Assembly (NCBI RefSeq): GCF_018691265.1
Contig: NW_024881321.1
Location: forward strand, 13,767,387-13,831,386
Origin: Tyto alba
Lineage: Eukaryota > Chordata > Aves > Strigiformes > Tytonidae
Direction of reading: 5' to 3'
Length of the DNA stretch: 64,000 bases
Shown: positions 13,404 through 25,206 of the stretch, one piece after another
How the letters are laid out: each line of letters starts with the position of its first letter
Numbering within the stretch: the stretch's first letter is position 1
The notes under the pieces: model-generated
What the model was told of the DNA's origin: nothing
Seen by the model: the letters and a program-made list of their open reading frames with translations, nothing else
The model's database searches: none
Position numbers and translations under genes: made by a program

Positions 13404-13491
13404 CTTCACTGAGAGGGTTCTTGGTCACTGGAATAGGCTCCAGAGTGCTTCACTGAGAGGGTTCTTGGTCACTGGAATAGGCTCCAGAGTG
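13404..13491 (+). repeat. Exact 44-bp tandem duplication inside CR1-b
   Basis: Two identical 44-base units, 13404-13447 and 13448-13491, each starting CTTCACTGAGAGGG and ending CCAGAGTG. No mismatch is visible between units although the host element is diverged, so the duplication is younger than the insertion. Confidence 0.95.
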
Positions 13492-13648
13492 AAGTGGTCA
13501 TGGCACCAAGCCTGTCAGAGTTCAAGGACTGTCTGGAGTGTCTTTTAGTCATATGGTGTAGTTCTAGGTAGTCCTGTGAGGAGCAGGGAGTTAGACTCAA
13601 TGATCCTTGTGGGTCCCTTCCAACTGAAGACATTCTATAATTCTATGT

Positions 13649-13862
13649 TACATGTACATTATCATATGGATTAAAAAAATCATTGACTGAATTACATGAA
13701 TGTGTATGTTCTACTAACTACTAATGTATATTTGTAGTTGTGCTTTCTGATGTACTTTTTAAAAGAAATCTGATTGTAATATAGTGAGGGGGGGGATTGT
13801 CTGTTTGTTTGTCTGTTTGTTTCTAATTGTGTTCCTAAATCAGGTTAAATAACTAATTAGAA
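13649..13862. other. Short unique spacer between two CR1 copies
   Basis: AT-rich sequence with a run of eight G (about 13789-13796) followed by short TGTT/TGTC units (13799-13823). It separates the 3' end of CR1-b from the 5' truncation point of CR1-c. Confidence 0.7.
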
Positions 13863-14314
13863 GAACAACCAAACTGGTGAAGGGTCTAGAGAACAAGTCT
13901 TATGAGGAGTGGCTGAGGGAACAGGGGTTGATTAGCCTGGAGAAAAGAAGGCTCAAGGGGAGACCTTATTGCTCTCTACAACTACCTGAAAGGAGGTTGT
14001 AGCAAGGTGGGTGTCAGTCTCTTCTCCCAAGTAACAAGCAATAGGATGAGAGGAAATGTCCTCAAGTTGCAGCAGGGGAAGTTTAGATTAGATATTAGAA
14101 AAAATGTCTTCACCCTAAAGGTTGTCAAGCATTGGAACAGGCTGCCCAGGGAAGTGGTTGAGTCACTGTCCTTGGAGGTATTTAGAAGACATGTAGATGT
14201 GGCTCTTAGGGACATGGTTTAGTGGTGGACTTGGCAGTGTTAGGTTAAAGGTTGGACTCAGTGATCTTAATGGTATTTTCCAACTTAAATGATTCGGTGA
14301 TTCTATGATTTCTA
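13863..14314 (+). mobile_element. CR1-c: short 5'-truncated CR1 LINE
   Basis: About 450 bp of CR1 3' region: the end of the second frame plus 3' UTR, ending around GATTCTATGATTTCTAT. Its start overlaps the same part of the family as CR1-b (GGTGAAGGGTCTAGAG here, GGTGAAGGGTCTTGAG there), so it is a separate insertion and not the continuation of CR1-b. A 71-residue open frame (14007-14222) carries the C-terminal motif with RLDIRKN and [12 protein letters not shown]. The open frame ends at the normal position for the family but lacks everything upstream. Confidence 0.9.
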
Positions 14315-15420
14315 TATGGAAAGATTCACAGAAGTAGGTGGGACAGTTTGTGAAGACAGATATTATATGCTAAAAGAGTATATGAAATCAGTCTACTAGT
14401 TAATTTTTTTATACAGATGTCTCTGATGGCATAATAATACTTAAGTAATAAAATGAAGCTCAAATTGGTAAAAAATAAAAATACAATTATATTAATCTTT
14501 TTAGAAGCACCACATTTTGAAAACTTTTTTCTATGAACAAACCCCATTATTCATTTTTTTTTTTATATGAGTTAACTTTTTCTCTCATTCCATTTTTATT
14601 AAATAAGATTCAGATACCTCTTTCCAGGGAACAGCTGAAAAAAGTTTATTCTAGGTTATTTCCCTATAAGAAAACAAGAGTACAGTGAACACTCATTCCA
14701 TCTAAAGCATACTGAATTACTAAACTCTTTAGCATTAAACTGATTGTCACATAGAATCTGTCCTTATAAATATTTTCTACTGAAAACAACATGGGTGTGT
14801 GACACTTATGCTATATCCACCCCTTGCAAAAATTAAAATACTTGACAGTATTTTTTGATGGACCCAAAAGTTCCATCAAAGAAACATATCACCAGCATGC
14901 TTTTTTGAATAGTGATATTCATATATCCTAAGAAAGGCATACTGTGGGCTTAATTGAATAGCATCTAAGAGTAATTCTGAGGGATCACCAACTGTGTCTT
15001 CACAACTCTAGTTCTAGGTGGGAACATCATGTAGGAGTACAGATTCATCATTTAAAGGTGCTTGAGTTGCTTCACTAAATAAAGATCCCAGATCTCTCTA
15101 GCTTTGAATATTCCACTAGAAATGGATATACCTGAGATGTTATTGCTCTTGTTTTAGGCCAACATGGACTGGAATTAGGACATTCAGATTATTTAATTCA
15201 ATCTCATTGAAAGGTTGAGGTAAGAATCAATACTAGGTCTGCATGGTCCCATTTCTGTCCTGCCAGTATCAAGACCACTTTTCATGCATTTTTCTTCTCC
15301 TATAGATTAATTCTTATATCATCTTTTAACAATTTGCCTGAAGTGAGATTCATTTAATGTACTGCTAGACAGGTAAACATTACTCTAAGATAGTTGTATA
15401 AACCCCCACAAGAAGAGGGA
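14315..15420. other. AT-rich non-coding stretch
   Basis: No gene seen. Contains a short hairpin at 14854-14880 (nine-base perfect arms TTTGATGGA and TCCATCAAA, nine-base loop). Confidence 0.65.
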
Positions 15421-16790
15421 TAAATACCTCCAAAGGAGCATTTATCCTAACTGAAGATAGATGTATTAGCCAAAGCAGATGACTATTCTTGTTTCTGCAC
15501 CTCTGGTGCACAATCCTGACCTCAAGTTATATGCCTGATGCTGTGTCAATGGTCCAGCCTTTGTATGCTTCAAATAAAGTACTTCAGACCTCCTAAACTC
15601 CCTCATTACTTCCTCATGCTGTTTCAGATATTCCCAAGCCACAGTTATATCCTTACATTTTTCCAAGAAAATTTGGCAGGGAGAAACATAAAGTTAGGAG
15701 CAGAAAACACCTTCCTGATTCTTTCTACTTTTTATTAAATAACTGGGAATTACAAGCCCTCCTTTAATGAATCAGAAATTACTCAGTATTTCAGGCTGAA
15801 CCGAATTCTTCCTTCTCCTTCTTGTCAGCAAGTCTTTAACTGAAGTGGAAGATTCTTCAAAGGATACATTCTGCTTTGAGACAGGCTCCTCTTCCCATGC
15901 CATGTACTCACACTCAGAAGGTATAAATCCACCAGACCACATATGCTTATACCTTGGAGAATGACTACGGGGAAGGGACATTTTTGTACCATTAGCTATA
16001 GTCCAGTAGTTGATAATGTATCAGTGACTCTGTCACTCTTCCACAAGATATAAAAGACCATCCTTGAACAGGTTAGTCATTTTAGAATACAGTACAGGAG
16101 GATATGCTTGTGCAGTCACTATTTCCACACATTGTCTGAAAGAGTTCACAGTGTGTTATTTCTACACAATACCAACACAATAAACCTATTTCTAATACTG
16201 CGGAAAGCATAATCCCATGTAAGGATTCTTTTACTGGAAATAGGAATCTTCTTCATCTTTCCACCATGAGTCTAAAAACAGATGCAGCCTTGATCTAGAT
16301 AAGGACTGGCACAGCAATAGGAACTGGAACTTCATCTCATGATACAAGACTGTGTACCACCTCTGTTTCTGGTAATTTCACAGGAATGGTAATAATGAGG
16401 CATACAAGCTTGAGTTGTCTCTGTTCCTTTAAATTCTTGGATGCAAAGCACTCCTTCTCATACTAGAGAAGTGCTGGTTTCTTGTGAAGAAATTGCTGCC
16501 ACCTTGAACATAGGAGTTTCCAGACTATACAGCTACATTTCTAGAGTGTAAGAATAGCTTTGCAGCTTGACTTCTGCTGCTGTTTCTTGATTAAGATAAG
16601 AGTGTATCAGTGTCTTTTTGTTGGAGACCAAGAAACTGTAACGAACAGTAGTTTGTATATCTACAAGATACCTGCTGTCACCCTTGAGGAGAAAGTTGGG
16701 ATTCAACAAGAAACTCCTAGTCTTCTCAAAATAATTTTCTGCTTCAGTAGAAAAGTTGGTAACATTACTGGGACATATGTAACTAGTTGT
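15421..16790 (-). other. Unidentified block with protein-like but interrupted minus-strand frames
   Basis: Read on the minus strand from about 16790 downward, one frame runs about 85 codons without a stop (through NFSTEAENYFEK and VRYSFLVSNKK), then continues with a few stops for roughly 100 codons. Further down, an open frame at 15981-15772 (69 residues from its ATG) contains an arginine-rich run (RRRRK) near its C-terminus, and another at 15666-15466 (66 residues) follows. The composition is less AT-skewed than the flanks. I do not recognise the protein. It could be a decayed gene copy, a fragment of retroelement internal sequence, exons of a real gene, or chance. No poly(A) tract, splice pattern or flanking repeat confirms any of these. 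Confidence 0.25.
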
Positions 16791-19700
16791 TTACTCTAGA
16801 CATTGTAGTCTTACATATTGTTAATGGTAGCAAGCTGTGCATTGCATGTCAGGATATTTCTTCACCTGTCTATCTTGTTCCCTCTCTCATCCATTATCTT
16901 TGTTTCTCCTCTTTTCACCCTTGGATAGCTGATCTCCACGAAGAGAGAAGCCCATATATCTCATTATTTCACATTTTCCTTCTCACAGATGGTAACCCCA
17001 CCTGCAGATCTGCCCTTTTCATGCCATTACTAACTTCATGCTCTGTTTAAACTCTATTATATTTGCAACCAGGTCACCTGCTGAGGGAATGGTTACTTCT
17101 GACAAGACCCAATCTCCTATTGAGCAAATGAGCTACAGACACAGAGGCCCAATTATTATTAAGTGTTGGCATAATTGTAATTATAAGTAGAGTGTTTCAT
17201 TATAATACAGCTGTTGAGCCTTTAATGCATCCCTGTAATGTGCTTTATTAATAAGCTGTATAGAACTGCTGACTTCACAATTTTCTGTATCACAGTTATG
17301 ATAACAAAAGAGGTTATGAAAATGAATTCACTACGGGAGCCCTACTGTGTTAGTTACTACGATTCAGAAGTTTATTATGGTAATAAAGCAACATGAGACA
17401 ATAATGTTAGGAACTGAAATACACTAATGATGCTTCATATTGTTCCAAAAACATTATGCAGAATTGGTAAAAAGTGTTATGACTTGCAGATAGTCAAATG
17501 TAGCAGATGTCATATTACTGAATAAAAGTGAGAGGGACAATACTGTTAGCCTCTGCACTGTTTGCTACTTCCTCCCAAGTCTTCCAAAGTGAAGAGAATT
17601 TTTAAGTTGGTTGGTGGGTTTGTTGGCAGAAAAAGATTATTTTTATTAATTCTTACCAATTTCTAAATCAATATTTGAGTGAGGAATTGTGTGATCTTCA
17701 CTAGACGTTTTTTATGTAAATTTGTTGACAGTTGGTAAACAGGTCACCGGAGCAATGGACAAGTTCTTGAAAACAGTGTTCCTACTAGTCTTGAATGTAT
17801 TTTTAAGCTAACTGTTAGCCAGTTAAAATTGCTCAGTGTAAATCTACCTCCAGTGGGTTTCAGAAAATAAGAACAAGACAGATCAGAACAACAAAGGAGA
17901 TTTATGACAGTCTTCCCAGTTTTTAAATAATGGCAGAGTCCACTGTCCTGGATAAGCACTTTCTATATGACATTATCACATACTGTGTTTGATTCAGTCT
18001 AAGCAGGGTTCCAGCAAGACTCGCTCCATCTGAATCAGGATTACCCAGAAATGGGTGGCACTCTTTAGACATTAATTTTTATTAATCTGGATATGATTGC
18101 ATTGCGAACAATGTATCCATAAAATCACTGTACCCTGATTACCCATGTTGCTTAATAGTTTACTGCATCTTTGATTTTTGCTTTCAGCCTTTTCAACTAG
18201 TTTGCTCAAAGGCAAATCTTCTCTGAAGGGCATCATTCTTAAGAACTGTGGACACAAATCAGTATGCAACACTTAGCATGAAGACCAAGTTAGGGGCTCT
18301 AGTTCTCTTTTGTTCAGCAGTGTAGAACTATGCACATATATCCACATATGTTTATGTAGATATATGGTCTTCATATAAAAAATACATTTTTACATTAAGA
18401 GATTATACATGTTAATTTTAGTGCTATAGATCTGTATACGGTGTGCAGAGGAATAGCAGTAAATTACTCTTGCAGCAAAACTATGCTGTGACTTTCATAA
18501 AGTATGTCACATTACTGAAGACTAGAGAGTACAATATGCATTAAATGTACTGCAGCATGATAAGAATGATCAGAATCACAGAAAAAAAATAATTTAAAGT
18601 GAGATTAAATTAATGAATGGCAAAGTTTTAAAAACACGTCTATCTCAGAACAAAAGAACAGTGAGGATATTTAATAAAATTAAGGGTAGCATGTTCAAAA
18701 ATTATGTCAATAAATACTTTCTCATAAACTGTACAGAACTCATTGCTATAGGATTTTGCAAAGCCAAGAAAATAAAAGAAATTAAAATGGAGTGTCTACC
18801 TACAGACAGTGGTAGACATAAAATCTGGTGTCCCTAAAAGCCACTTAAAACACAAGGAGAAACCCAGTCCACCTATCTTAGGGGACTGCTTAACACAGTA
18901 TATACTTTAATTCATTAGACATCTACTTGAGTATCTAGTTTCATTATACTGAAAATGCCTTATGTACATAATTTTGTTTGTCAACACATTCTTGAGATGT
19001 GTTTTCTGCTGAAGTGGGCAATCTTTGTCCAATTGTAAAATGTAACTTCAAACTATAGTTAGATGGTCCTTAAAAAAAGGGGGTGGGTGGGTGTTCTGAG
19101 AGCAAATCTGAAATCATCAGTCTTTTTTGCACTCAGCTGTATGTAATATTAATCAGTCTCTCCTCTGGTCGGTCCTATGGTGCTTGCATGCTGGGCTTCA
19201 CAGTGGACTGAAATTAACTAGAGAGAAGAGCAATACTCCATGTAATTGTGGTTGCAACCCATCTTTGCCTTTATGGAAATGACTAAGTCTTCTAGCAATA
19301 ACCTCTTTGAGTGAATGCTCAAAATAGAAGATTATTAGGCAAAAAGTGCTTTCTTCCACTCTTGTAATGAAGAGGGTTAAATGGTTCCAAGAATCTTGAG
19401 ACAATAATTTCCTATTTTTCCTCCAGTAGAAAGACCTAGGTAGTTGACCTAATTAACTGAGTTTCTTTTTGAAAGAACGCATTTGAAGGTTTCTTATACA
19501 TTCACTGAAAAAAAAGGCAGGTACCTTATCTGGATGGACCGTATCCTTGTCTTTAAAGGAATTCCTCTTCAGACTCAACAGAGAACTTTATGTTAAATAT
19601 ACTGAAGTGCCTCCATGGGGCCAAATATCTAAAATTTTCATGAGATAGTTGTTAAAGTACATGCCTAAACTAGGATGTAATGGAAGATTAATGTGTTTTT
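16791..19700. other. AT-rich non-coding stretch
   Basis: No gene or recognisable repeat seen. Short open frames (60-87 codons) have no recognisable domain. Confidence 0.6.
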
Positions 19701-19701
19701 G

Positions 19702-21094
19702 AATCATAGAATCATAGAACAGTTTGAGTTGGAAGGAACCTTTAAAGGTCATCTAGTCCAATCCCCTCCTGCTTTGAGCAGGGACATCTTCAATGATATC
19801 AGGTTGCTCAGGGTCCTATTCAGCCTGACCTTGAATATTTCCAGGATGGAGCATCTACCACTTCTCTGGGCAACCCATTCCAGTGTTTCACCATGCTCAC
19901 TGTAATTTTTTTTTTTTCTTTATATCTGGTCTAAATCTGCCATCCTTTAGTTTAAAAACACTGCCTCTTTTCCTACCACAACAGGTCCTGCTAAAAAGTT
20001 TGTCTCCGTCTTTCTTATAAGCCCCCTTTAAGTACTGAAGGGTCTCAATAAGGTCTCCCTGGAGCCTTTTCTCCTCCAGGCTGAACAACACCAACTCTCT
20101 TAGCTTTTCCTCAGAGGAGAGGTGTTCCATCCCTCCGATCATTTTTGTGGCCCTTGTCTGGACCCACTCCAACAGATCCATGTCTTTCCCATACTGAGGA
20201 CTCCAGATCTGAACGCGGTACTCCAGGTGGGGTCTCACAAGAGCAAAGTAGAGGGTCACCTTCCTCGACCTGCTGGCCACACTTTTGATGCAACCCAGGA
20301 TACAGCTGGATTTCTGGGCTATAAGCACAAATTGCCAGCTCATGTCCAACTTTTCATCCACTAGTACCCCCAAATCCTTCTCCACAGGGCTGCTCTCAAT
20401 CCCTTCATCCCCCAGCCTGTATTGATACCAGAGGTTGACCCAACCCAGGTGTAGGACCTTACACTTGGCCTTGTTGAACCTCATGACATTCACATAGTCA
20501 CACTTCGCAAGATTATCCAGGTCCCTCTGGATGGCATCCCATCCCTCAGGCCTGCCAACCACATCACTCAGCTTGGTTTCATCTGCAAACTTGATGAGGG
20601 TGCACTAACGAGTGCACCACTATCTAGGTCACTGATGAAGATACTGAACAGTACTGGTCCTAATACAGACCCTTGAGGGACAGCACTTGCCACTGATCTC
20701 CATCTGAACATCGAGCCATTGACCCTCTGGATGCAATCATCCAACCAATTCGTAATCCACCAAGTGGTACATCCATCAAAACCTTATCTGTTCAATTTAG
20801 AGAAGGATATTGCGGGGGACTGTGTCAAAGACCTTACAGCAGTACAGATATATGAAATCCATAACTCTTCCCTTGTCCACTGATATAGTCACTGCACCAT
20901 AGAAGGCCACTAGGTTGGCCATGCAAGACTTGCCCTTGCTGGAGTTGTGTTGGCTTTGTCAAATCACCTCCATGTGCCTTAGCATATTTTCTAGGAGGAC
21001 ATGTTCCATGATCTTCCCAGGCACAGAGGTGAGGCTGACAGTTCGGTATTTCCCAGGGTCCTCCTTTCTACCCTTTTTTAAAATGGGTGCAATC
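19702..21094 (-). mobile_element. CR1-d: 5'-truncated CR1 LINE
   Basis: The 3' end is at the left, with the reverse-complement tail ATCATAGAATCATAGAA at about 19702, followed by the 3' UTR, the thumb and palm coding region, and a truncation point near 21094 (just after the complement of the fingers-region sequence GCACCCATTTTAAAAAAGGG). About 1.4 kb. The copy retains the longest open frame in the window. Identity as CR1 is secure; it is not mobile because it lacks the 5' half. Confidence 0.95.
19897..20600 (-). pseudogene. CR1-d reverse-transcriptase remnant (221-residue open frame)
   Basis: The open frame 19897-20562 covers the thumb and C-terminal region, with [31 protein letters not shown] and [13 protein letters not shown], all typical of CR1 and shared with the other copies here. 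Just upstream on the minus strand, outside that frame, the catalytic box reads FADETKL (20569-20589), so the second catalytic Asp is Glu (codon 20578-20580). The frame ends in a lysine run caused by a T-rich tract at 19907-19919. Confidence 0.9.
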
Positions 21095-22696
21095 TTGAAT
21101 TAATTGTCACTGAGTGTTACAAGATGCAATGGCCCATGATGATCAGTTAGAAAAAAAAGATTAAATGAGAACTGCAAAAGAACACTGGAGTCATGAAACA
21201 TTTCACTGGACTTAAAAGTATTTGGAAATGTGGAAGATTTAAACTTCACTTGAAATGTGTAATAAATGGGTGACAGTAGAAAAGGAGACATTTAGAGGCA
21301 GTCATATCTAAAGCAGCTATTTCTGAAGCATTACCTGATTTTAATACTGCTCAGTTAATTCAAGCAGAGGAGGCTAACTATATAACTATTATAGAAATGA
21401 GAAGTTCTTAATTTCATGTAAAATAGATGGAAAGATGCTTTTAATAGAGTTTATTAAAATAAAAGCAGAGAAAAATTTATAACGAATCTATGGATGAGAC
21501 CTCATCTTGCAATTTGGTGGAGTAATTGAAATCCCCTATTATGAGATAGAAATGCAATGAAAAAATTTTAAAAAATACAAGACAAACAAACATTAAAAAA
21601 AAAAATGGTTGGAAAGAAATTAGAGATAACAAAATAAGCAGAATTTTCTAAGCATAGGAAATTACCAAGACAAAACTGAATGTGATGGAGAATGGATAGG
21701 ATTCTTGAACTGCTGGAGAATATATTATGAGGAAAGATATTGAAACAGAAATATATGGGAAATTCAGAGCTGAAGTCCACCCAAAGCTCTGAACAGCAGA
21801 GGACCAAGCCAACACTTAATGTTTGGGAAAAGTCAGAGGAAATTATCATGACCGTAAGAGATTGCAAGTATCAGAACAGAATGTGCATTATTGACAAAGT
21901 GGATAAAGTACCATTGGTTCAGAAGAATTATTCATAAGACATTATAGTGATGAGAATGGCTGAGAAGAATATAGAAACTGTACTAATTTAAATTGAAACA
22001 AAATGCACTGTGGTGCCAGAAATAAAGACAGTAGTACTGCTGAAGAGATACATAGGTAACAAAAATGAGGCAGGGTAATTATTTGAGTCTTAACCTGATT
22101 ATTTTGTTCACAGACATAAATATGTCAGAAAAATATATGTATAAATATATGTATAAATATATGGAAAAAGTTGCAAATTTTAATTTCTACCAGAAACTAT
22201 ACCAGAAATAATTATACATGGTCACTCTATTGACTTCAACATAAATGAAAAAAAAAACCACCACTGAGTAGGCAGACAGCAAAGACGAAGATTTTGGGAA
22301 AGTTCACTGTACACTGAAGTAGGGTTTAAGAGAACATTTTGGTTTAATTTTGATATCAGAGGCTGAGGAGAAAATGTATAATTACTTCATATACTTTATT
22401 GTTATTGAAACACAAGAAAAATGCAAAATCATGGGGAAATGAAGAAAACAAAGTATTTGTGCTTATAGATAGGCTCAAGGAAGCAAATACTTAGAAAATG
22501 AACTTTTTCATTTAGCTACAAAGAGAAACATCTGTTGAGAGATGGCCGATGCCAGGTATTTTCTGATTTGATTCAGCATCTGGGTCCTGGCATATGACTG
22601 TAGAAAACTAGAGCTCATGTTTATGTAGACTGTATAGTTTCTTGGAAAGTACCATTTCCTCTGACTGCTGTATGATGTTCAGCACTTGTTGCATAT
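21095..22696. other. AT-rich non-coding stretch
   Basis: No gene seen. Contains a short tandem of a 12-base ATGTATAAATAT unit at about 22134-22162. A 99-codon open frame on the minus strand (21568-21867) is rich in Phe, Ser and Leu and looks like a by-product of A-rich DNA. Confidence 0.6.
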
Positions 22697-23283
22697 TGAG
22701 GTGAATCACGGACTCTGGCAACTCTATAAGAGTCAGAAATCAAAATCTCTTTTTTTTGCCGATACAAGTGCATTTATATATCTTCCTAGCAACTGATCAC
22801 ACATAAAGAGAAGGCTTGATTGGTTACATGCATTCTTCACACACTGTTCACACGCCTAAGACTAACATTTGATTGGTTATTACCCCCTGTCCATAATACA
22901 CCAGACAATTCATTGGCTACAAGTTAGTTACTGCTATCCTAAAGCCTATTGGTTAATTAAATCTTACAAGCACAAACACAATGTTCTATACACTTTTAGC
23001 TCAAGGTAGAAACTTCCCACTGTTTAAGAATTGACCAGATGTTTCCCATCAACCATAGCCTGGCATGTCTTCTTCAGGAAGATCTCAGCATCCTTATCTT
23101 ATTTTTCTACATTCCTGCTTGCTACTTCCAAGGCTTCTGGCTGACGAAGGGCAAGATGTTCTCATTATTGACCAGCTGTACAGCGCTCTCAGTTCTTCCT
23201 CCTCTTCTTGCATCCCCTCTGCGATGCATCCAAAATCTTGCTTTTGTCTAATGTGGCCATTGTCCTCCAAAAATGATTCCACA
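22697..23283 (-). mobile_element. Solo LTR of an endogenous retrovirus, ERVK-like
   Basis: A 587-bp unit that on the minus strand starts TGTGGAATCATT and ends ATTCACCTCA (TG...CA). It is flanked by a perfect 6-bp target-site duplication GCATAT (22691-22696 and 23284-23289). Six bases is the size made by betaretrovirus-like (class II, ERVK) integrases. On the minus strand it carries four CCAAT boxes, a TATA box and an A-rich position where the polyadenylation signal would sit. No gag, pol or env flanks it, so it is a solo LTR left by recombination. The family name is inferred. Confidence 0.8.
22773..22952 (-). promoter_or_regulatory. LTR core promoter with four CCAAT boxes
   Basis: On the minus strand, CCAAT boxes lie at 22948-22952, 22912-22916, 22872-22876 and 22819-22823, followed by TATATAAATG at 22772-22781. 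The spacing between boxes is 36-53 bases and the last box is about 40 bases from the TATA box, a plausible U3 promoter. The site of the expected AATAAA further down (about 22747-22757) is a plain A run, so its polyadenylation signal appears lost. Confidence 0.6.
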
Positions 23284-23658
23284 GCATATCACTGGGAAAT
23301 GCAAGAGATTTATTTTATTGCGTTAAGACAGGTAATTTCTGCACAGATGATGGTTTGTTCTGAGAAGTGACAGTAAAAGAGTGTGGCTGGAGACTCCAGG
23401 CAGTCCTGGAGAAAGTCATTTAAGCTTTTGTTATTGGAAGTATACCTGGGAAGAAATTAAGGTGTAAGAGAAGATGACAGTAAAACTGTTTTTATCCTCA
23501 GCATGCATACCATAGCAGAGAAGAAAGGATACTTCATGGTAAAAATAAACAATGGAATTCCCTGGCTCTATCAGTAACTCCAGAGTACTACTGTGCAAAA
23601 TTGCCAAATAAAGTTGAGATATAAATTCTAACAAAGAATTTAAAGAACTGAAATGGGT

Positions 23659-23659
<1 letters not shown>

Positions 23660-23689
<30 letters not shown>
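23660..23689. repeat. (TTTA)n microsatellite
   Basis: About seven TTTA units. Confidence 0.9.
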
Positions 23690-25180
23690 GTATTGTATAG
23701 CATTACACAATTGTTAAAAAAACATAGTGAACCTTAGCTCTTTAGATCTGTTCTGATAAACAGATAACTAAGGATATGTGTTTGCTATAATACAGAAAAT
23801 ATGTCTTCGCAGACTCCATGGCAGTTGGTTAGCTGCCTGGGAATTTTTTACAATAGATCTGACTTCCTGCTCTGACAGCTTTGCAGTCATACTTCATTCA
23901 TAATAATACATGAATGGCAAAGAACAATGTTTCATCATAGCTGGTTCTAAATGTCATGGATTATTTAAAAAAACTATATTCTATCATGTTCAAATAAAGT
24001 AGATAAATCTGTTCTTAGTGTTAAGTATGAAAAGCTTCATTTTAATTCTAGAGGGAAGTTGGTAGCTAAAACTGACCATAAGCTGTTTACTGCCAATCTC
24101 TGGGATCCATTCCTGAATTTCAAATTGTGTTGGCAAACATCTTCCACTGTAAATGTAGAGATTTCCACCCTAAATTACAGATCGTATAGATTCTGGACTT
24201 TCAGATCCAATATTTAGAGCAGTATTTATCAATTTTTGAAAAAAATCATGACCACCTGACGTTTATGAAATATTTAGAAAACACCTTCTACAGTGCTTCT
24301 GTTACTTTTCATGATTTTTGCTCACAGATGCATAAAAATCCACTTAGGTTCCACTTCAAATATTAGTTTTGAATCTTCCATTTATCTCAGTTTTCAGGTA
24401 AATGATTACATACTTTTAACTGATTTCCAGATCACCTTTATATATGTCTTATTGCCTTGAAAAATAGAACACGTGCATTGGGAGCAAGTCAAGGTATTAT
24501 CTTAGTCAGAAATCATCACCTATACAAATAGAACCCAAAGAAAATATAGAAGTTTGTGAAAAAAGTACATTTTTCTGATGTATCTCATGTTGCACTAAAG
24601 TCGGTGATGTCCTGCTGCTCAAGACCTTGTGGGGAGTTAAGTGAGCAGAAGAACAGTATGTATGGTTTGCAATGTAATCCATTAGTCCTGCAGAACACTT
24701 AGTAGGATCTCAGCTGGAACATCAGGTGGAATTTCTCCCACCTAACTTTACATAGCCTCAAAGTACCATCAACATCTGAGTTGAACAGTGTAGAAAATAT
24801 TTTTTAAAAGCAAACTTCACTTCCTCCAAATGTAAGAAATCTAAAATGATTTAGATAAATCCCACCCTGAAATGCCTGTTTGTCTCCAATTTGTAGAAAG
24901 GAAGAAGACAGTAAAAAGGAATTTTTTTCTGACTCCAAAAAATGAAGTAAAGATTCCGCAATGCCTTGCCTAAGTAAAGTCTCAGTAGAAGAAGTTTTTC
25001 AAGAAAAATGAGGCTCAATTGGAGAGAGTCTCGAAGAGAATGATTCCAGCTCTTGAATACATCATCCAGCAGGAAGAGGAGATTTGGAGATCTTTCAACC
25101 ATTTGTCCTTTTTGACAATAAAATCCCAGTCAAGATCAGAACTAATGGAGCTACTATGTAACAGCAGCTGGGGTTTTTAA

Positions 25181-25206
25181 TTTTTTTTTTTTTTTTTTTT
25201 TTTTTT
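25181..25206. repeat. Poly(T) tract
   Basis: A run of 26 T bases. Confidence 0.9.

Larger units (their letters stand above)
12487..13648 (+). mobile_element. CR1-b: 5'-truncated CR1 LINE, subfamily distinct from CR1-a
   Basis: About 1.16 kb of CR1, beginning in the reverse transcriptase before motif B and ending at a short 3' tail (ATTCTATAATTCTATG). The 3' UTR reads GATCCTTGTGGGTCCCTTCC, which differs from CR1-a and points to another subfamily. It contains an exact 44-bp tandem duplication (13404-13491). The copy is 5' truncated and frame-broken. Confidence 0.92.

Noticed and set aside
1850..19458. Shared 15-mer TTGACCTAATTAACT at 1850 and 19444 as a possible repeat pair
   Set aside because: The match does not extend, and a few exact 15-mers are expected by chance in 64 kb of AT-rich DNA.
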